A DNA stretch of 64,000 bases from Parvibaculaceae bacterium (GTDB lineage Bacteria; Pseudomonadota; Alphaproteobacteria; Parvibaculales; Parvibaculaceae), in assembly GCA_019636015.1 (NCBI GenBank), contig JAHBYJ010000001.1, positions 1,488,001-1,552,000 of the forward strand, written 5' to 3'. Positions within the stretch are counted from its first letter, which is position 1. Each line of letters starts with the position of its first letter. This document shows, piece by piece, positions 32,505 through 39,868 of the stretch. Position numbers and translations under genes: made by a program. The notes under the pieces are model-generated. The model had not been told where the DNA came from, ran no database searches, and saw nothing but the letters and a program-made list of their open reading frames with translations.

Positions 32505-33524
32505 ATGAACGAATTGCAGACGATCCTTTCCGACAGCGTGAACGGCCTCCTTTCCGACCGCGTCAACAAGGCGCTGATCCAGAAGGCGGAGGAGGGCGTC
32601 TTTCCCGCCGCGCTCTGGAGCGAGGTGGAGGCGAACGGCCTTCCCCGCGTGCTCGTGCCCGAAGATCAGGGCGGTGCGGGCGCCACATGGGCGGACGCCG
32701 CCATCGTGCTGAAAGCGGCGGGCGAGCATGTCGCGCCCCTGCCTCTCGCTGAAGGCATTCTCGCAAACTGGTTCCTCGCCGAAGCGGGCCTCGACGTGCC
32801 GGAAGGCGTGACGACGCTCCTCGATGGCGAGTTCACGCTTTCGGGTGGCAGGATTTCCGGCGAGGCGAAGCGCGTCCCTTATGGCCGCGACGCGGCGCAT
32901 GGCGTCGCCATTGTGAACGGCGATGTCGTGCTGGTGCCGCTTTCCGGCGCGCAAGTTACGCCGGGCATGAATGTCGCCCGCGAACCGCGCGACCGTGTCG
33001 TGCTGAAGGATGCGGCGGCAAAATCTGCAAAGGCAGCGCTTCCCGCCAATGCGATGCGTCTCTATGGCGCGCTCACCCGCGCCTGCCAGATGGCAGGCGC
33101 GCTCTCCTATCTCTCCGCCCAGTCGGTCGCCTATGCGAATGAGCGCACGCAGTTCGGCAAGCCCATCGGCAAGTTCCAGGCGATCCAGCAGCAGCTCGCC
33201 GTGCTCTCGACGCAAGCGGCCGCCTGCGGCGTCATCACGGATTTTGCCTGCGCGCAGGTGGTGAAGCGCGGCGCCGATGCCGCCTTCGAAATCGCCGCAG
33301 CGAAAATCCGCGTCGACGATGCGTCCAGCATCGCCACCTCGATTGCCCATCAGGTGCATGGCGCCATCGGCTTCACCTATGAACACGGGCTTCATTTCGC
33401 GACGCGCCGCCTCTGGTCCTGGCGCGCGGAATTCGGCTCCGGCGCGGAATGGGCCAAGGGCCTCGGCCGCGAAACCATCAAGGGCGGCGCAGATGCGCTC
33501 TGGCCGCATGTGACCGCCCGCTGA
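32505..33524 (+). CDS. Acyl-CoA dehydrogenase, subunit B of a pair
   Basis: A 339-residue, shorter ACAD-family protein. The N-terminal domain is reduced (MNELQTILSDSVNGLLSDRVNKAL). The C-terminal domain is well kept: YANERTQFGKPIGKFQAIQQQLA and IAHQVHGAIGFTYEHGLHFATRRLWSWRAEFG. Adjacent ACAD genes of about 380 and 340 residues typically encode an alpha2-beta2 enzyme with only two FAD sites, as known for sterol side-chain degradation. That arrangement is inferred here. Confidence 0.88.
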   Translation: MNELQTILSDSVNGLLSDRVNKALIQKAEEGVFPAALWSEVEANGLPRVLVPEDQGGAGATWADAAIVLKAAGEHVAPLPLAEGILANWFLAEAGLDVPEGVTTLLDGEFTLSGGRISGEAKRVPYGRDAAHGVAIVNGDVVLVPLSGAQVTPGMNVAREPRDRVVLKDAAAKSAKAALPANAMRLYGALTRACQMAGALSYLSAQSVAYANERTQFGKPIGKFQAIQQQLAVLSTQAAACGVITDFACAQVVKRGADAAFEIAAAKIRVDDASSIATSIAHQVHGAIGFTYEHGLHFATRRLWSWRAEFGSGAEWAKGLGRETIKGGADALWPHVTAR

Positions 33525-33552
33525 CATTCGACACCAGACAAGGAAAAGCCCG

Positions 33553-34224
33553 ATGAAAGTTTCCGAAGCCCTGAAAAGCCGCATCACCTGCCGCGCCTTT
33601 CTCGACAAGCCGGTGCCCGAGGCAACCGTCCGCCAGATTCTCGAGGAAGCGAAATACGCACCCTCCGGCGGCAATCTCCAGCCCTGGCATGTCTATGTCG
33701 TGACGGGAAAGAAGCTCGAGGAGTTTCTCGCCATCATCGCGGAGAAGCAGAAGGACAATCCCTTCGGCGAGGGCACGGAGTACGACATCTATCCGAAAGG
33801 CCTGACCGACCCCTACAAGGCCCGCCGCTTCAAGTGCGGCGAGGACATGTATGCCTCGATCGGCGTTGCCCGCGAGGACAAGGCCGGCCGCCTCCAGCAG
33901 TTCGCCCGCAACTTCCGCTTCTTCGACGCGCCGGTCGCCATGTTCTTCACCATCGACCGGCAGATGGGTCTCGGCCAGTGGTCCGATCTCGGCATGTTCA
34001 TCCAGTCGCTCATGCTCGCCGCCCGCGAGCACGGCCTCCATACCGCGCCGCAGGAAGCCTGGGCGATCTGGTACAAGACCGTCTCCGAATTCGTGAACAT
34101 GCCGGAGGAGCTGATGCTTTTCTGCGGCCTCGGCCTCGGCTATATGGACGAGAGCGCCCCGATTAACCAATTGCGGACGGATCGCGCACCGCTCGAGGAA
34201 TTTGCTACGCTCAGCGGGTTCTGA
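33553..34224 (+). CDS. Nitroreductase family protein
   Basis: A 223-residue FMN-dependent oxidoreductase. SRITCRAFLDKPVPEATVRQILEEAKYAPSGGNLQPWHVYVVTG contains the N-terminal FMN-binding motif with SGGNLQPW. The C-terminal part (EELMLFCGLGLGYMDESAPINQLRTDRAPLEEFA) carries the second FMN-contacting segment. It follows the acyl-CoA dehydrogenase gene by 28 bases and probably belongs to the same operon. Substrates could be quinones, enoyl compounds or nitro compounds. Confidence 0.92.
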   Translation: MKVSEALKSRITCRAFLDKPVPEATVRQILEEAKYAPSGGNLQPWHVYVVTGKKLEEFLAIIAEKQKDNPFGEGTEYDIYPKGLTDPYKARRFKCGEDMYASIGVAREDKAGRLQQFARNFRFFDAPVAMFFTIDRQMGLGQWSDLGMFIQSLMLAAREHGLHTAPQEAWAIWYKTVSEFVNMPEELMLFCGLGLGYMDESAPINQLRTDRAPLEEFATLSGF

Positions 34225-34296
34225 GGGCGCTTCCTGAAGATTCCTTGCCGGGACCGTTCATCCCGGGTTCAGCGTCCATGGCTTAGGTACGGGGGC

Positions 34297-34614
34297 ATGA
34301 CGCAGAAAACCACATGGGTCGCCTTGACGATCGCCTTCTTCCTCGCGCTGGGGCTCGCCCCCGCGCGGGCGAACGATCTCCTTGTGCCGGCCCAGTGGCA
34401 TTCGGAGCAGGACCGGGCCCGCGATGCGGTCCGCTCGGGTCAGGCGATTTCGCCGGGCCAGGCGAAGCAGGCGGCGCTCAGGGCCTATCCGGGCCGGTTC
34501 CTCGATATGAGTTTCGGCGGCAACGCCTATTACGTGAAGATCATGACGGCGCAGAACAGGGTGATGGTCGTCACCGTGGATGCCGCCAGCGGCCGTGTCA
34601 TCGGCGCGAACTAG
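34297..34614 (+). CDS. Secreted PepSY-domain protein
   Basis: A 105-residue periplasmic protein with a signal peptide (ending LAPARAND). One PepSY domain follows (SPGQAKQAALRAYPGRFLDMSFGGNAYYVKIMTAQNRVMVVTVDAASGRVIGAN). Such proteins often sit beside PhoPQ-like two-component systems and are thought to inhibit proteases or modulate the sensor. The response-regulator gene starts 18 bases downstream. Confidence 0.88.
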   Translation: MTQKTTWVALTIAFFLALGLAPARANDLLVPAQWHSEQDRARDAVRSGQAISPGQAKQAALRAYPGRFLDMSFGGNAYYVKIMTAQNRVMVVTVDAASGRVIGAN

Positions 34615-34632
34615 GCTCAGGGGAGAGAAAGA

Positions 34633-35304
34633 ATGCGGCTCCTTGTCGTCGAGGACGATCCCGATCTGAACCGCCAGCTCGTCTCGGCGCTGGAGGAAGC
34701 AGGCTATGTCGTCGACAGCGCGACCGATGGCGAGGAAGGGCACTTCCTCGGCGACACCGAGCCCTATGACGCGGTGGTGCTCGATCTCGGCCTCCCCGAA
34801 ATGGACGGCGTGACGGTGCTGGAGAAATGGCGGCGCGACGGCAAGACCATGCCCGTGCTGATCCTCACCGCCCGCGACCGCTGGAGCGACAAGGTGGCGG
34901 GCTTCGATGCCGGCGCCGACGACTATGTTGCCAAGCCCTTCTACATGGAGGAGGTGCTCGCCCGCCTGCGGGCGCTGCTCCGCCGCGCGACCGGCCACGC
35001 AACCAGCGAACTCGAATGCGGCCCCGTCCGAGTCGACACGAAAAGCTCGCGCGTGACCGTGAACGGCCGCGCGATCAAGCTCACATCGCTTGAATACCGC
35101 CTGCTCGCCTACATGATGCACCATCAGGGCCGGGTCATCTCGCGTACCGAACTCGTGGAACATCTCTACGACCAGGATTTCGACCGCGACTCCAACACGA
35201 TCGAGGTCTTTGTGGGGCGCCTTCGCCGCAAGCTCGGAAAGGATGTAATCGAGACCGTGCGCGGCCTCGGCTACAGGCTGTCGGCGGCGGAAGATGCGGC
35301 GTGA
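34633..35304 (+). CDS. OmpR/PhoP-family response regulator
   Basis: A 223-residue two-domain regulator. The receiver acidic pair is Glu7-Asp8-Asp9, with phosphoacceptor Asp51 (VVLDLGLP) and Lys101 (DDYVAKPF). The winged-helix C-terminus includes LTSLEYRLLAYMMHHQGRVISRTELVEHLY and VFVGRLRRKLG. It overlaps the kinase gene by 11 bases. With the PepSY gene upstream this forms a three-gene PhoP/PhoQ-like module. The target genes are unknown. The lipoprotein gene downstream is a candidate. Confidence 0.94.
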   Translation: MRLLVVEDDPDLNRQLVSALEEAGYVVDSATDGEEGHFLGDTEPYDAVVLDLGLPEMDGVTVLEKWRRDGKTMPVLILTARDRWSDKVAGFDAGADDYVAKPFYMEEVLARLRALLRRATGHATSELECGPVRVDTKSSRVTVNGRAIKLTSLEYRLLAYMMHHQGRVISRTELVEHLYDQDFDRDSNTIEVFVGRLRRKLGKDVIETVRGLGYRLSAAEDAA

Positions 35305-36667
35305 CAGTCTCGCATTCCGGCTGATCGCGGGGGCGGCTCTATGGAGCGCCATCGCACTCGTCGCGGGCGGTCTCATCCTCTCGGCGATCTTCCGCAATTC
35401 CGTCGAGCGCAGTTTCGACGGCCGGCTGAACGTGCTGCTGCACAGCCTCATTGCCACCACCGAAATCAACGACCGGGGCGAGATCGAGCGGGGCCGCGGC
35501 CTCTCCGAGACGCGCTTCGACCTCGCCTATTCGGGCTGGTACTGGCAGATATGGCCGGTGGCGCAGCGCCCGGCCTTGCGTTCGCGGTCGCTGTTCGACC
35601 AGTCGCTCGATCTCTCGCCCGCCGAACGGGTCGGCCGCAACGAGGTCGGCCTCAAGGTCTTCGATGCGGTGGGCCCGGAAAACCAGCCGCTCCGTGTGGT
35701 CGAGCGCCGCGTGACGCTGCCCGGCTATGACGTGCCGGTCTCCTTCGCGGTGGCCGCCGACCGTTCCGAGATGGACGAGGAAATCCAGGGCTTCAACGTC
35801 TGGCTCTTTGCCTCCATGGCGGCGATGGGTGCGGGGCTTCTCGTCGCGCTGCTCATCCAGGTGCGCTTCGGCCTCCGCCCGCTGGAGCGTGTGCGCAAGG
35901 CGCTGGCCGAAATCCGCAGTGGACGCGCGACGAAACTCGATGGCGAGTTTCCGGCGGAAATCGAGCCGCTGGCTGATGAGCTGAACGGCCTGCTCGAAGG
36001 CAACCGCGAGGTGCTGGAACGCGCGCGAACCCATGTCGGCAATCTCGCCCATGCGCTGAAAACGCCGCTCAGCGTGCTGACCAACGAGGCACGCAGCCAT
36101 GATGGGCCTTTCGGCGAGACGGTGAGGCGCACCACGATGCAGATGCGCGAGCAGATCGACCGCCATCTCGCCCGCGCGCGGATGGCCGCCTCGGCCAATG
36201 TGCTCGGCGCCAACACGCCCGTGAAGCCGGTGCTGAAGCGTATTGCCAATGCGCTCGAACGCATCCATGCCGAGCGCGGCATCGCCATCGAGATCGACTG
36301 CGCCGATGAAACGGGCTTTCGCGGCGAGGCACAGGACCTCGAGGAAGTCGCGGGCAACCTGATCGACAATGCCTGCAAATGGGCGGAGGAAAATGTCCGC
36401 GTCACGGTGACGACGGCGGGCATCGAACGGCGCAACCGGCCCTTCCTCCTGATTGCGGTGGAGGATGACGGCCCCGGTCTGCCGGAAGACGCGCGCAAGA
36501 CGGCATTGAAGCGCGGCGCGCGCCTCGACGAGACGAAGCCCGGCTCCGGTCTCGGTCTCTCCATCGTGACGGAGATTGCCGAGCTCTATGGCGGCGAACT
36601 GAAGCTCGAATCTTCGTCCCTTGGCGGTCTCAAGGCCGAACTTTACCTGCCCGCTTCGGCGGCATGA
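35294..36667 (+). CDS. Membrane sensor histidine kinase (PhoQ-like)
   Basis: A 457-residue kinase with two transmembrane helices (about 10-32 and 170-190) flanking a periplasmic sensor region. The HAMP-like linker RFGLRPLERVRKALAEI follows, with phosphoacceptor His253 in NLAHALKTPLS. The N box is NLIDNACKWAEE, and the ATP-lid boxes are EDDGPGLPE and GSGLGLSIV. The sensor region is moderately acidic (EINDRGEIERG...LDLSPAERVG). The HALKTPL variant and partner regulator match the PhoQ-type kinases of alphaproteobacteria. Confidence 0.93.
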   Translation: MRRDSLAFRLIAGAALWSAIALVAGGLILSAIFRNSVERSFDGRLNVLLHSLIATTEINDRGEIERGRGLSETRFDLAYSGWYWQIWPVAQRPALRSRSLFDQSLDLSPAERVGRNEVGLKVFDAVGPENQPLRVVERRVTLPGYDVPVSFAVAADRSEMDEEIQGFNVWLFASMAAMGAGLLVALLIQVRFGLRPLERVRKALAEIRSGRATKLDGEFPAEIEPLADELNGLLEGNREVLERARTHVGNLAHALKTPLSVLTNEARSHDGPFGETVRRTTMQMREQIDRHLARARMAASANVLGANTPVKPVLKRIANALERIHAERGIAIEIDCADETGFRGEAQDLEEVAGNLIDNACKWAEENVRVTVTTAGIERRNRPFLLIAVEDDGPGLPEDARKTALKRGARLDETKPGSGLGLSIVTEIAELYGGELKLESSSLGGLKAELYLPASAA

Positions 36668-36794
36668 CGAGAAATCCGGGCCTTTCCCGCCCCCAAGCTG
36701 AACGCCATATGAACGGCGCATTCAGGCCTCGCTCAAGGGCGATTGCCTATCTTCGTGACCATCGGATCAACCCAAAGGGAATGGGGTACGTGTC

Positions 36795-37289
36795 ATGAAG
36801 ATCAAATCAGCACTTCTTGTTGGCGCTCTTGCCGTCGCCCTCGCGGGTTGCCAGACCGGCAGCCCCTACGGATATGGCGGTGGCTATGGCGGCGCCGGAC
36901 CCAAGGAAGGTTTCGGCACGCTGGCCGGTGCGGTTGCCGGCGGCCTTGCCGGCTCGCAGATCGGCGGCGGCTCGGGCCGCCTCTGGGCCACGGGTGCGGG
37001 CGTTCTCGTCGGCGCGCTTGTCGGCAACAATATCGGCCGCAGCCTCGACCGCGCCGACCAGGCCTATCTGCAGCAGGCGTCCTACGGTGCTTTCCAGACC
37101 GGTCAGCCGCAGCGCTGGCACAATCCGCAGAGCGGCAACTACGGCTATGTCGAGCCGGGCCACTCCTATCAGAGCGCGGGCGGTTACTGCCGCGAATATT
37201 CGCAGACCGTCTATATCGGCGGTCAGCCGCAGAACGCCTACGGCACCGCTTGCCGCCAGCCGGATGGAAGCTGGCAGATCGTGAACTGA
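36795..37289 (+). CDS. Glycine-zipper surface-antigen lipoprotein
   Basis: A 164-residue lipoprotein (lipobox VALAGC, Cys about 19). After a Gly/Tyr linker come two glycine-zipper helices (GTLAGAVAGGLAGSQIG and GAGVLVGALVGNNIGRSLD). The C-terminus (WHNPQSGNYGYVEP...CREYSQTVYIGGQPQNAYGTACRQPDGSWQIV) is the RcnB/17-kDa-antigen-type beta domain with two conserved cysteines. Such proteins lie in the outer membrane. The start at ATG 36795 is firm. It follows the two-component genes by 127 bases and may be regulated by them. Confidence 0.9.
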   Translation: MKIKSALLVGALAVALAGCQTGSPYGYGGGYGGAGPKEGFGTLAGAVAGGLAGSQIGGGSGRLWATGAGVLVGALVGNNIGRSLDRADQAYLQQASYGAFQTGQPQRWHNPQSGNYGYVEPGHSYQSAGGYCREYSQTVYIGGQPQNAYGTACRQPDGSWQIVN

Positions 37290-37308
37290 GTTCGCGACGA
37301 CGAGATGG

Positions 37309-37399
37309 ACGGTCCCTCAAGGACCGTTCGGCCTCACCCCTGGTGAATTCCGTCCCCCGACCAGCGCCTGGGTGAGGCCACTTTTCAAGACGTGAAAAG
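37309..37399. other. Run of consecutive hairpins after the glycine-zipper gene
   Basis: Three consecutive inverted repeats: ACGGTCC/GGACCGT (37309-37327), GGCCTCACCC/GGGTGAGGCC (37330-37379, with an inner CTGGT/ACCAG pair) and CTTTTCA/TGAAAAG (37381-37399). The second is followed by ACTTTTC and could end the glycine-zipper transcript. Such dense pairing in 90 bases suggests a structured RNA end or transcription stop on both strands. Confidence 0.55.
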
Positions 37400-37430
37400 G
37401 CCGCCGCTTTCCTTTTGGAAGGCGGCGGCC
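37394..37430 (-). terminator. Minus-strand terminator downstream of the small gene
   Basis: Read on the minus strand, GGCCGCCGCCTTCC-AAAA-GGAAAGCGGCGGCC is a 14-bp stem with one wobble pair, followed at once by TTTTC. It sits 124 bases beyond the stop of the 36-residue frame at 37555-37665. Confidence 0.75.
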
Positions 37431-37554
37431 AGTTCGGAACGGCAGCGACGCGGTCGCCATGTTGTGTTTTACGGGACCGCCCCGTTTGCACCAATCCGTT
37501 TCATCCGCAGAGTCACCGCGCGAGGCTCGCCCGCGCGGCGAAAAAGGTTAAGGC

Positions 37555-37665
37555 TCAGGCAGGAAGGTCCCTGGAAGTATCCGACCAAACCTGCCTCGCC
37601 ACACGACCCTCTGTCGAGATCGAAACTTTGGCGATGGCAAACGGTGTCACCAGACCGTTAGACAT
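37555..37665 (-). CDS. Small protein (36 aa) with near-perfect Shine-Dalgarno
   Basis: The frame MSNGLVTPFAIAKVSISTEG...DTSRDLPA is preceded by TGAAAGGAGGTGATCCG, seven bases between GGAGG and ATG. The AAAGGAGGTGATCC part is fully complementary to the 3' end of 16S rRNA, the strongest ribosome binding site in the window. A minus-strand terminator lies downstream. A possible -35 TTGACG is present upstream without a clear -10. The peptide is amphipathic rather than membrane-spanning. I recognise no family. It could be a true small protein, a leader peptide or a ribosome-binding decoy. Confidence 0.6.
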   Translation of the reverse strand: MSNGLVTPFAIAKVSISTEGRVARQVWSDTSRDLPA

Positions 37666-37886
37666 CGGATCACCTCCTTTCAATATGTTGAACCTAGGAT
37701 CTTCAGCGTGAATCCTGCGCGCCGCCGCGTCAAGAAAATGTATGTGAACGTTCGCCGCACACAGCATCCGGTAGCTGCAACCGGCGCGATTGCGCGCTTT
37801 TCGGACGCGTGATGGAAGGTGAAGCCGGGTAGGGGAGAAGTTGCCGGAGCGGGCGGCACGGCGCGCGATGCGCAAGGGATGACGAA

Positions 37887-39257
37887 TCAGCTCTTGCCGC
37901 TGGCCGCCGTGTCGCGCTTTTCCTCCTCGGCCGCAATCAGCGAGGCGATGGTCGTCTCTCCGGCTAGCCGGTTTTCCTGATCGGCAAGCGCTGTGAAGAA
38001 GGCCTCGACCCGCGGTTCATGGGCGAGCGTCTCTTCGGCGACGGCCCGGCGATAGCGATAGGAGCGTATGGCGGCGAATACGTCCGAAACGCTCGTGCGC
38101 GCCGCCGGCCGGCCCGGCACCATCCGGCTCGGCGTGCCGGTGGAATAGGTCAGAAGTCCCGCCTCGCAGAGCGCGCCGGAGATCTCGCCCATCGCCTCCA
38201 TGGGCACATGCAGCCGCTTGGCAAGCGTATCCGCCGTCCAGGGGGTCTGGCCCTTGTCGAAGGCTTCGTGAACGAGCACTAGCGCCTGAACCGACATCCG
38301 GTCGAGCTGGCGCAGCGTGAGCAGGCTCACACCTGCATAGGGCGAGAGATAGGCGCGGTTCTGATAGTAGAAGGCGATGGCGCAGCCGCCGAGCAGGATG
38401 AGCCAGGCGGCATAAAGCCAGATCATGAAGAAGACGAGCGTCGCGAAGGCGGAATAGATCGCGACATACTGGGCGGACTTCACGACGAAGGTGGCGAAGG
38501 TCCAGCCCGCCGCGCCCCAGGCGATCCCGGCAACCGTCGCGCCGACCGCCGCGGCGGCGAGCGTCACCCGCGTATTCGGGATCATCACATAGATGAAGCC
38601 GAAAGAGGCGATCAGGATGGCATAGGGCAGCAGCCGGCTCGACTGCTCGATCACATAGCGCACGGTATCGTAGTCGGCGAGCCCGCCGAGATAGGAGTTC
38701 GACAAGGCGCCCGCCATGATGCCGAATACGGAGAGCACGAGCAGGGGGCCCAGCACGCTCATGCTGACGATTTCGGTGAATTGCCGCGCAAAGGAACGGC
38801 TCGCTTCCACGCGCCAGATCGCGTTGAAGGCCGCTTCCACCTTGTTGATGAGCGAGATCACCATATAGAGCAGGAAGGCAAAGCCGACCGTGCCCAGAAT
38901 GTTGACGTTCACGCGCTGCACGAATTCCATCATCTGCCGCGTGATGGCATCGCCCTCGTCGCCGAGCGGCGCAAGAAAATCCGCCACCATGGTCTCGAGA
39001 TAGGCATCGAAGCCGAAGGCCCGGAAGATCGCGAAGGCGATGGCGAGCGCCGGCACCAGCGAGAGCAGCGTCGTATAGACGAGGCTCATCGCCCGCAGGC
39101 TCAACGTGCCGCTGAGAAGGTCGCGCACCACCGCCCATCCGATACGGGCGGCGAGATAGAGCGAGCGCTGCCAGAAAGGCAGTTCGTCGATCGCAGGCCC
39201 CCAGATCAGGGCATGCGCGCGTTCGAGAAGGGAGTCGGAGCCGAACATGGTCACCAT
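37887..39257 (-). CDS. YihY/BrkB-family inner membrane protein with C-terminal winged-helix-like tail
   Basis: A 456-residue protein with about six transmembrane helices in residues 30-310. The family signature is LSLRAMSLVYTTLLSLVPALAIAFAIFRAFG, and IPNTRVTLAAAAVGATVAGIAW and WLILLGGCAIAFYYQ follow. After residue 320 a soluble region (LRQLDRMSVQALVLVHEAFDKGQTPWTADTLAKRLHVPMEAMGEISGALCEAGLL) looks like a winged helix. The family was once called RNase BN, but that activity belongs to another gene. The function is unknown. Confidence 0.9.
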   Translation of the reverse strand: MVTMFGSDSLLERAHALIWGPAIDELPFWQRSLYLAARIGWAVVRDLLSGTLSLRAMSLVYTTLLSLVPALAIAFAIFRAFGFDAYLETMVADFLAPLGDEGDAITRQMMEFVQRVNVNILGTVGFAFLLYMVISLINKVEAAFNAIWRVEASRSFARQFTEIVSMSVLGPLLVLSVFGIMAGALSNSYLGGLADYDTVRYVIEQSSRLLPYAILIASFGFIYVMIPNTRVTLAAAAVGATVAGIAWGAAGWTFATFVVKSAQYVAIYSAFATLVFFMIWLYAAWLILLGGCAIAFYYQNRAYLSPYAGVSLLTLRQLDRMSVQALVLVHEAFDKGQTPWTADTLAKRLHVPMEAMGEISGALCEAGLLTYSTGTPSRMVPGRPAARTSVSDVFAAIRSYRYRRAVAEETLAHEPRVEAFFTALADQENRLAGETTIASLIAAEEEKRDTAASGKS

Positions 39258-39302
39258 GCTAGACCGCCCGGCAATGATCGGCCAGACCGGCGGGCGGAAA
39301 GA

Positions 39303-39335
39303 GAAAGGCCCTCCACCGGGAAGATGGAGGGCCCT
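39303..39335 (-). terminator. Terminator of the cold-shock gene
   Basis: On the minus strand GGCCCTCCATCTTCCCGGTGG pairs back through GGTGGAGGGCC and ends in TTTCTCTTT. It lies about 45 bases after the csp stop codon. Confidence 0.85.
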
Positions 39336-39380
39336 GATTGTCTCGAATACGGGTGCGCGCCCGATCCGTTGATGCCGGTA

Positions 39381-39587
39381 TTAGCCGAGAACCAGATTTT
39401 CGGCGGAGAAGCGGCCGTTGCGCCCCTCGACCAGTTCATACTGGATCTGCTGACCCTCCTGCAGGGATTTCTGGCCCGCGCGCTCGACGGCAGAGATGTG
39501 GACGAAGACGTCCTTGCCGCCATCCGCCGGCGCAATGAACCCATAACCCTTAGTGGCGTTGAACCACTTCACGACTCCGCTAGCCAT
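39381..39587 (-). CDS. Cold-shock protein, CspA family
   Basis: A 68-residue single cold-shock domain (OB fold). The RNA-binding motifs KGYGFI (RNP1) and VFVHI (RNP2) are intact, as is the N-terminal SGVVKWFNATKGYG. Such proteins melt RNA structure or bind single-stranded nucleic acid. The 281 bases upstream contain no gene, so a long 5' leader as in cold-inducible csp genes is possible. No cold box was identified. Confidence 0.95.
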   Translation of the reverse strand: MASGVVKWFNATKGYGFIAPADGGKDVFVHISAVERAGQKSLQEGQQIQYELVEGRNGRFSAENLVLG

Positions 39588-39868
39588 AGTGCCTTGAATG
39601 CCTCGTATAGAGATAAGGATCGAATACCGGCGGAAACCGGCATCCAGCTAAAAACGCTATCACCGAATTTTCCCCCGGCATATCGAAAATCCACCGTCAC
39701 GATTGGGTGATTTAACGGTTGGGTTACGGATAAATCCGCGGAAATCAGGCTTCCGGAACCAATTTTTAAGCATGGCGGGCTAGCTTCGTAGGCAGGGGAA
39801 ACGCCGCGAACGCCTGCCAAAGGTCCGGACCTTGGCGAGCAGGGCAGACCCGCTGTGCCGGAGATGCG

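Noticed and set aside
30978..33674. Long minus-strand open frame of 898 codons opposite the acyl-CoA dehydrogenases
   Set aside because: It lies antisense to three well-supported genes, and its composition (Arg/Gly/Ala-rich, no domain) is typical of mirror frames in high-GC DNA.
37667..37681. Sequence identical to the 3' end of 16S rRNA
   Set aside because: Only about 14 bases match and no other rRNA sequence is near. It is better read as a minus-strand Shine-Dalgarno.
39621..39650. Possible degenerate palindromic repeat copy (ACCGGCGGAAACCGGCATCC)
   Set aside because: It has a similar hairpin but lacks the GTCAT terminus and the second half. It is more likely a chance hairpin in the csp leader.
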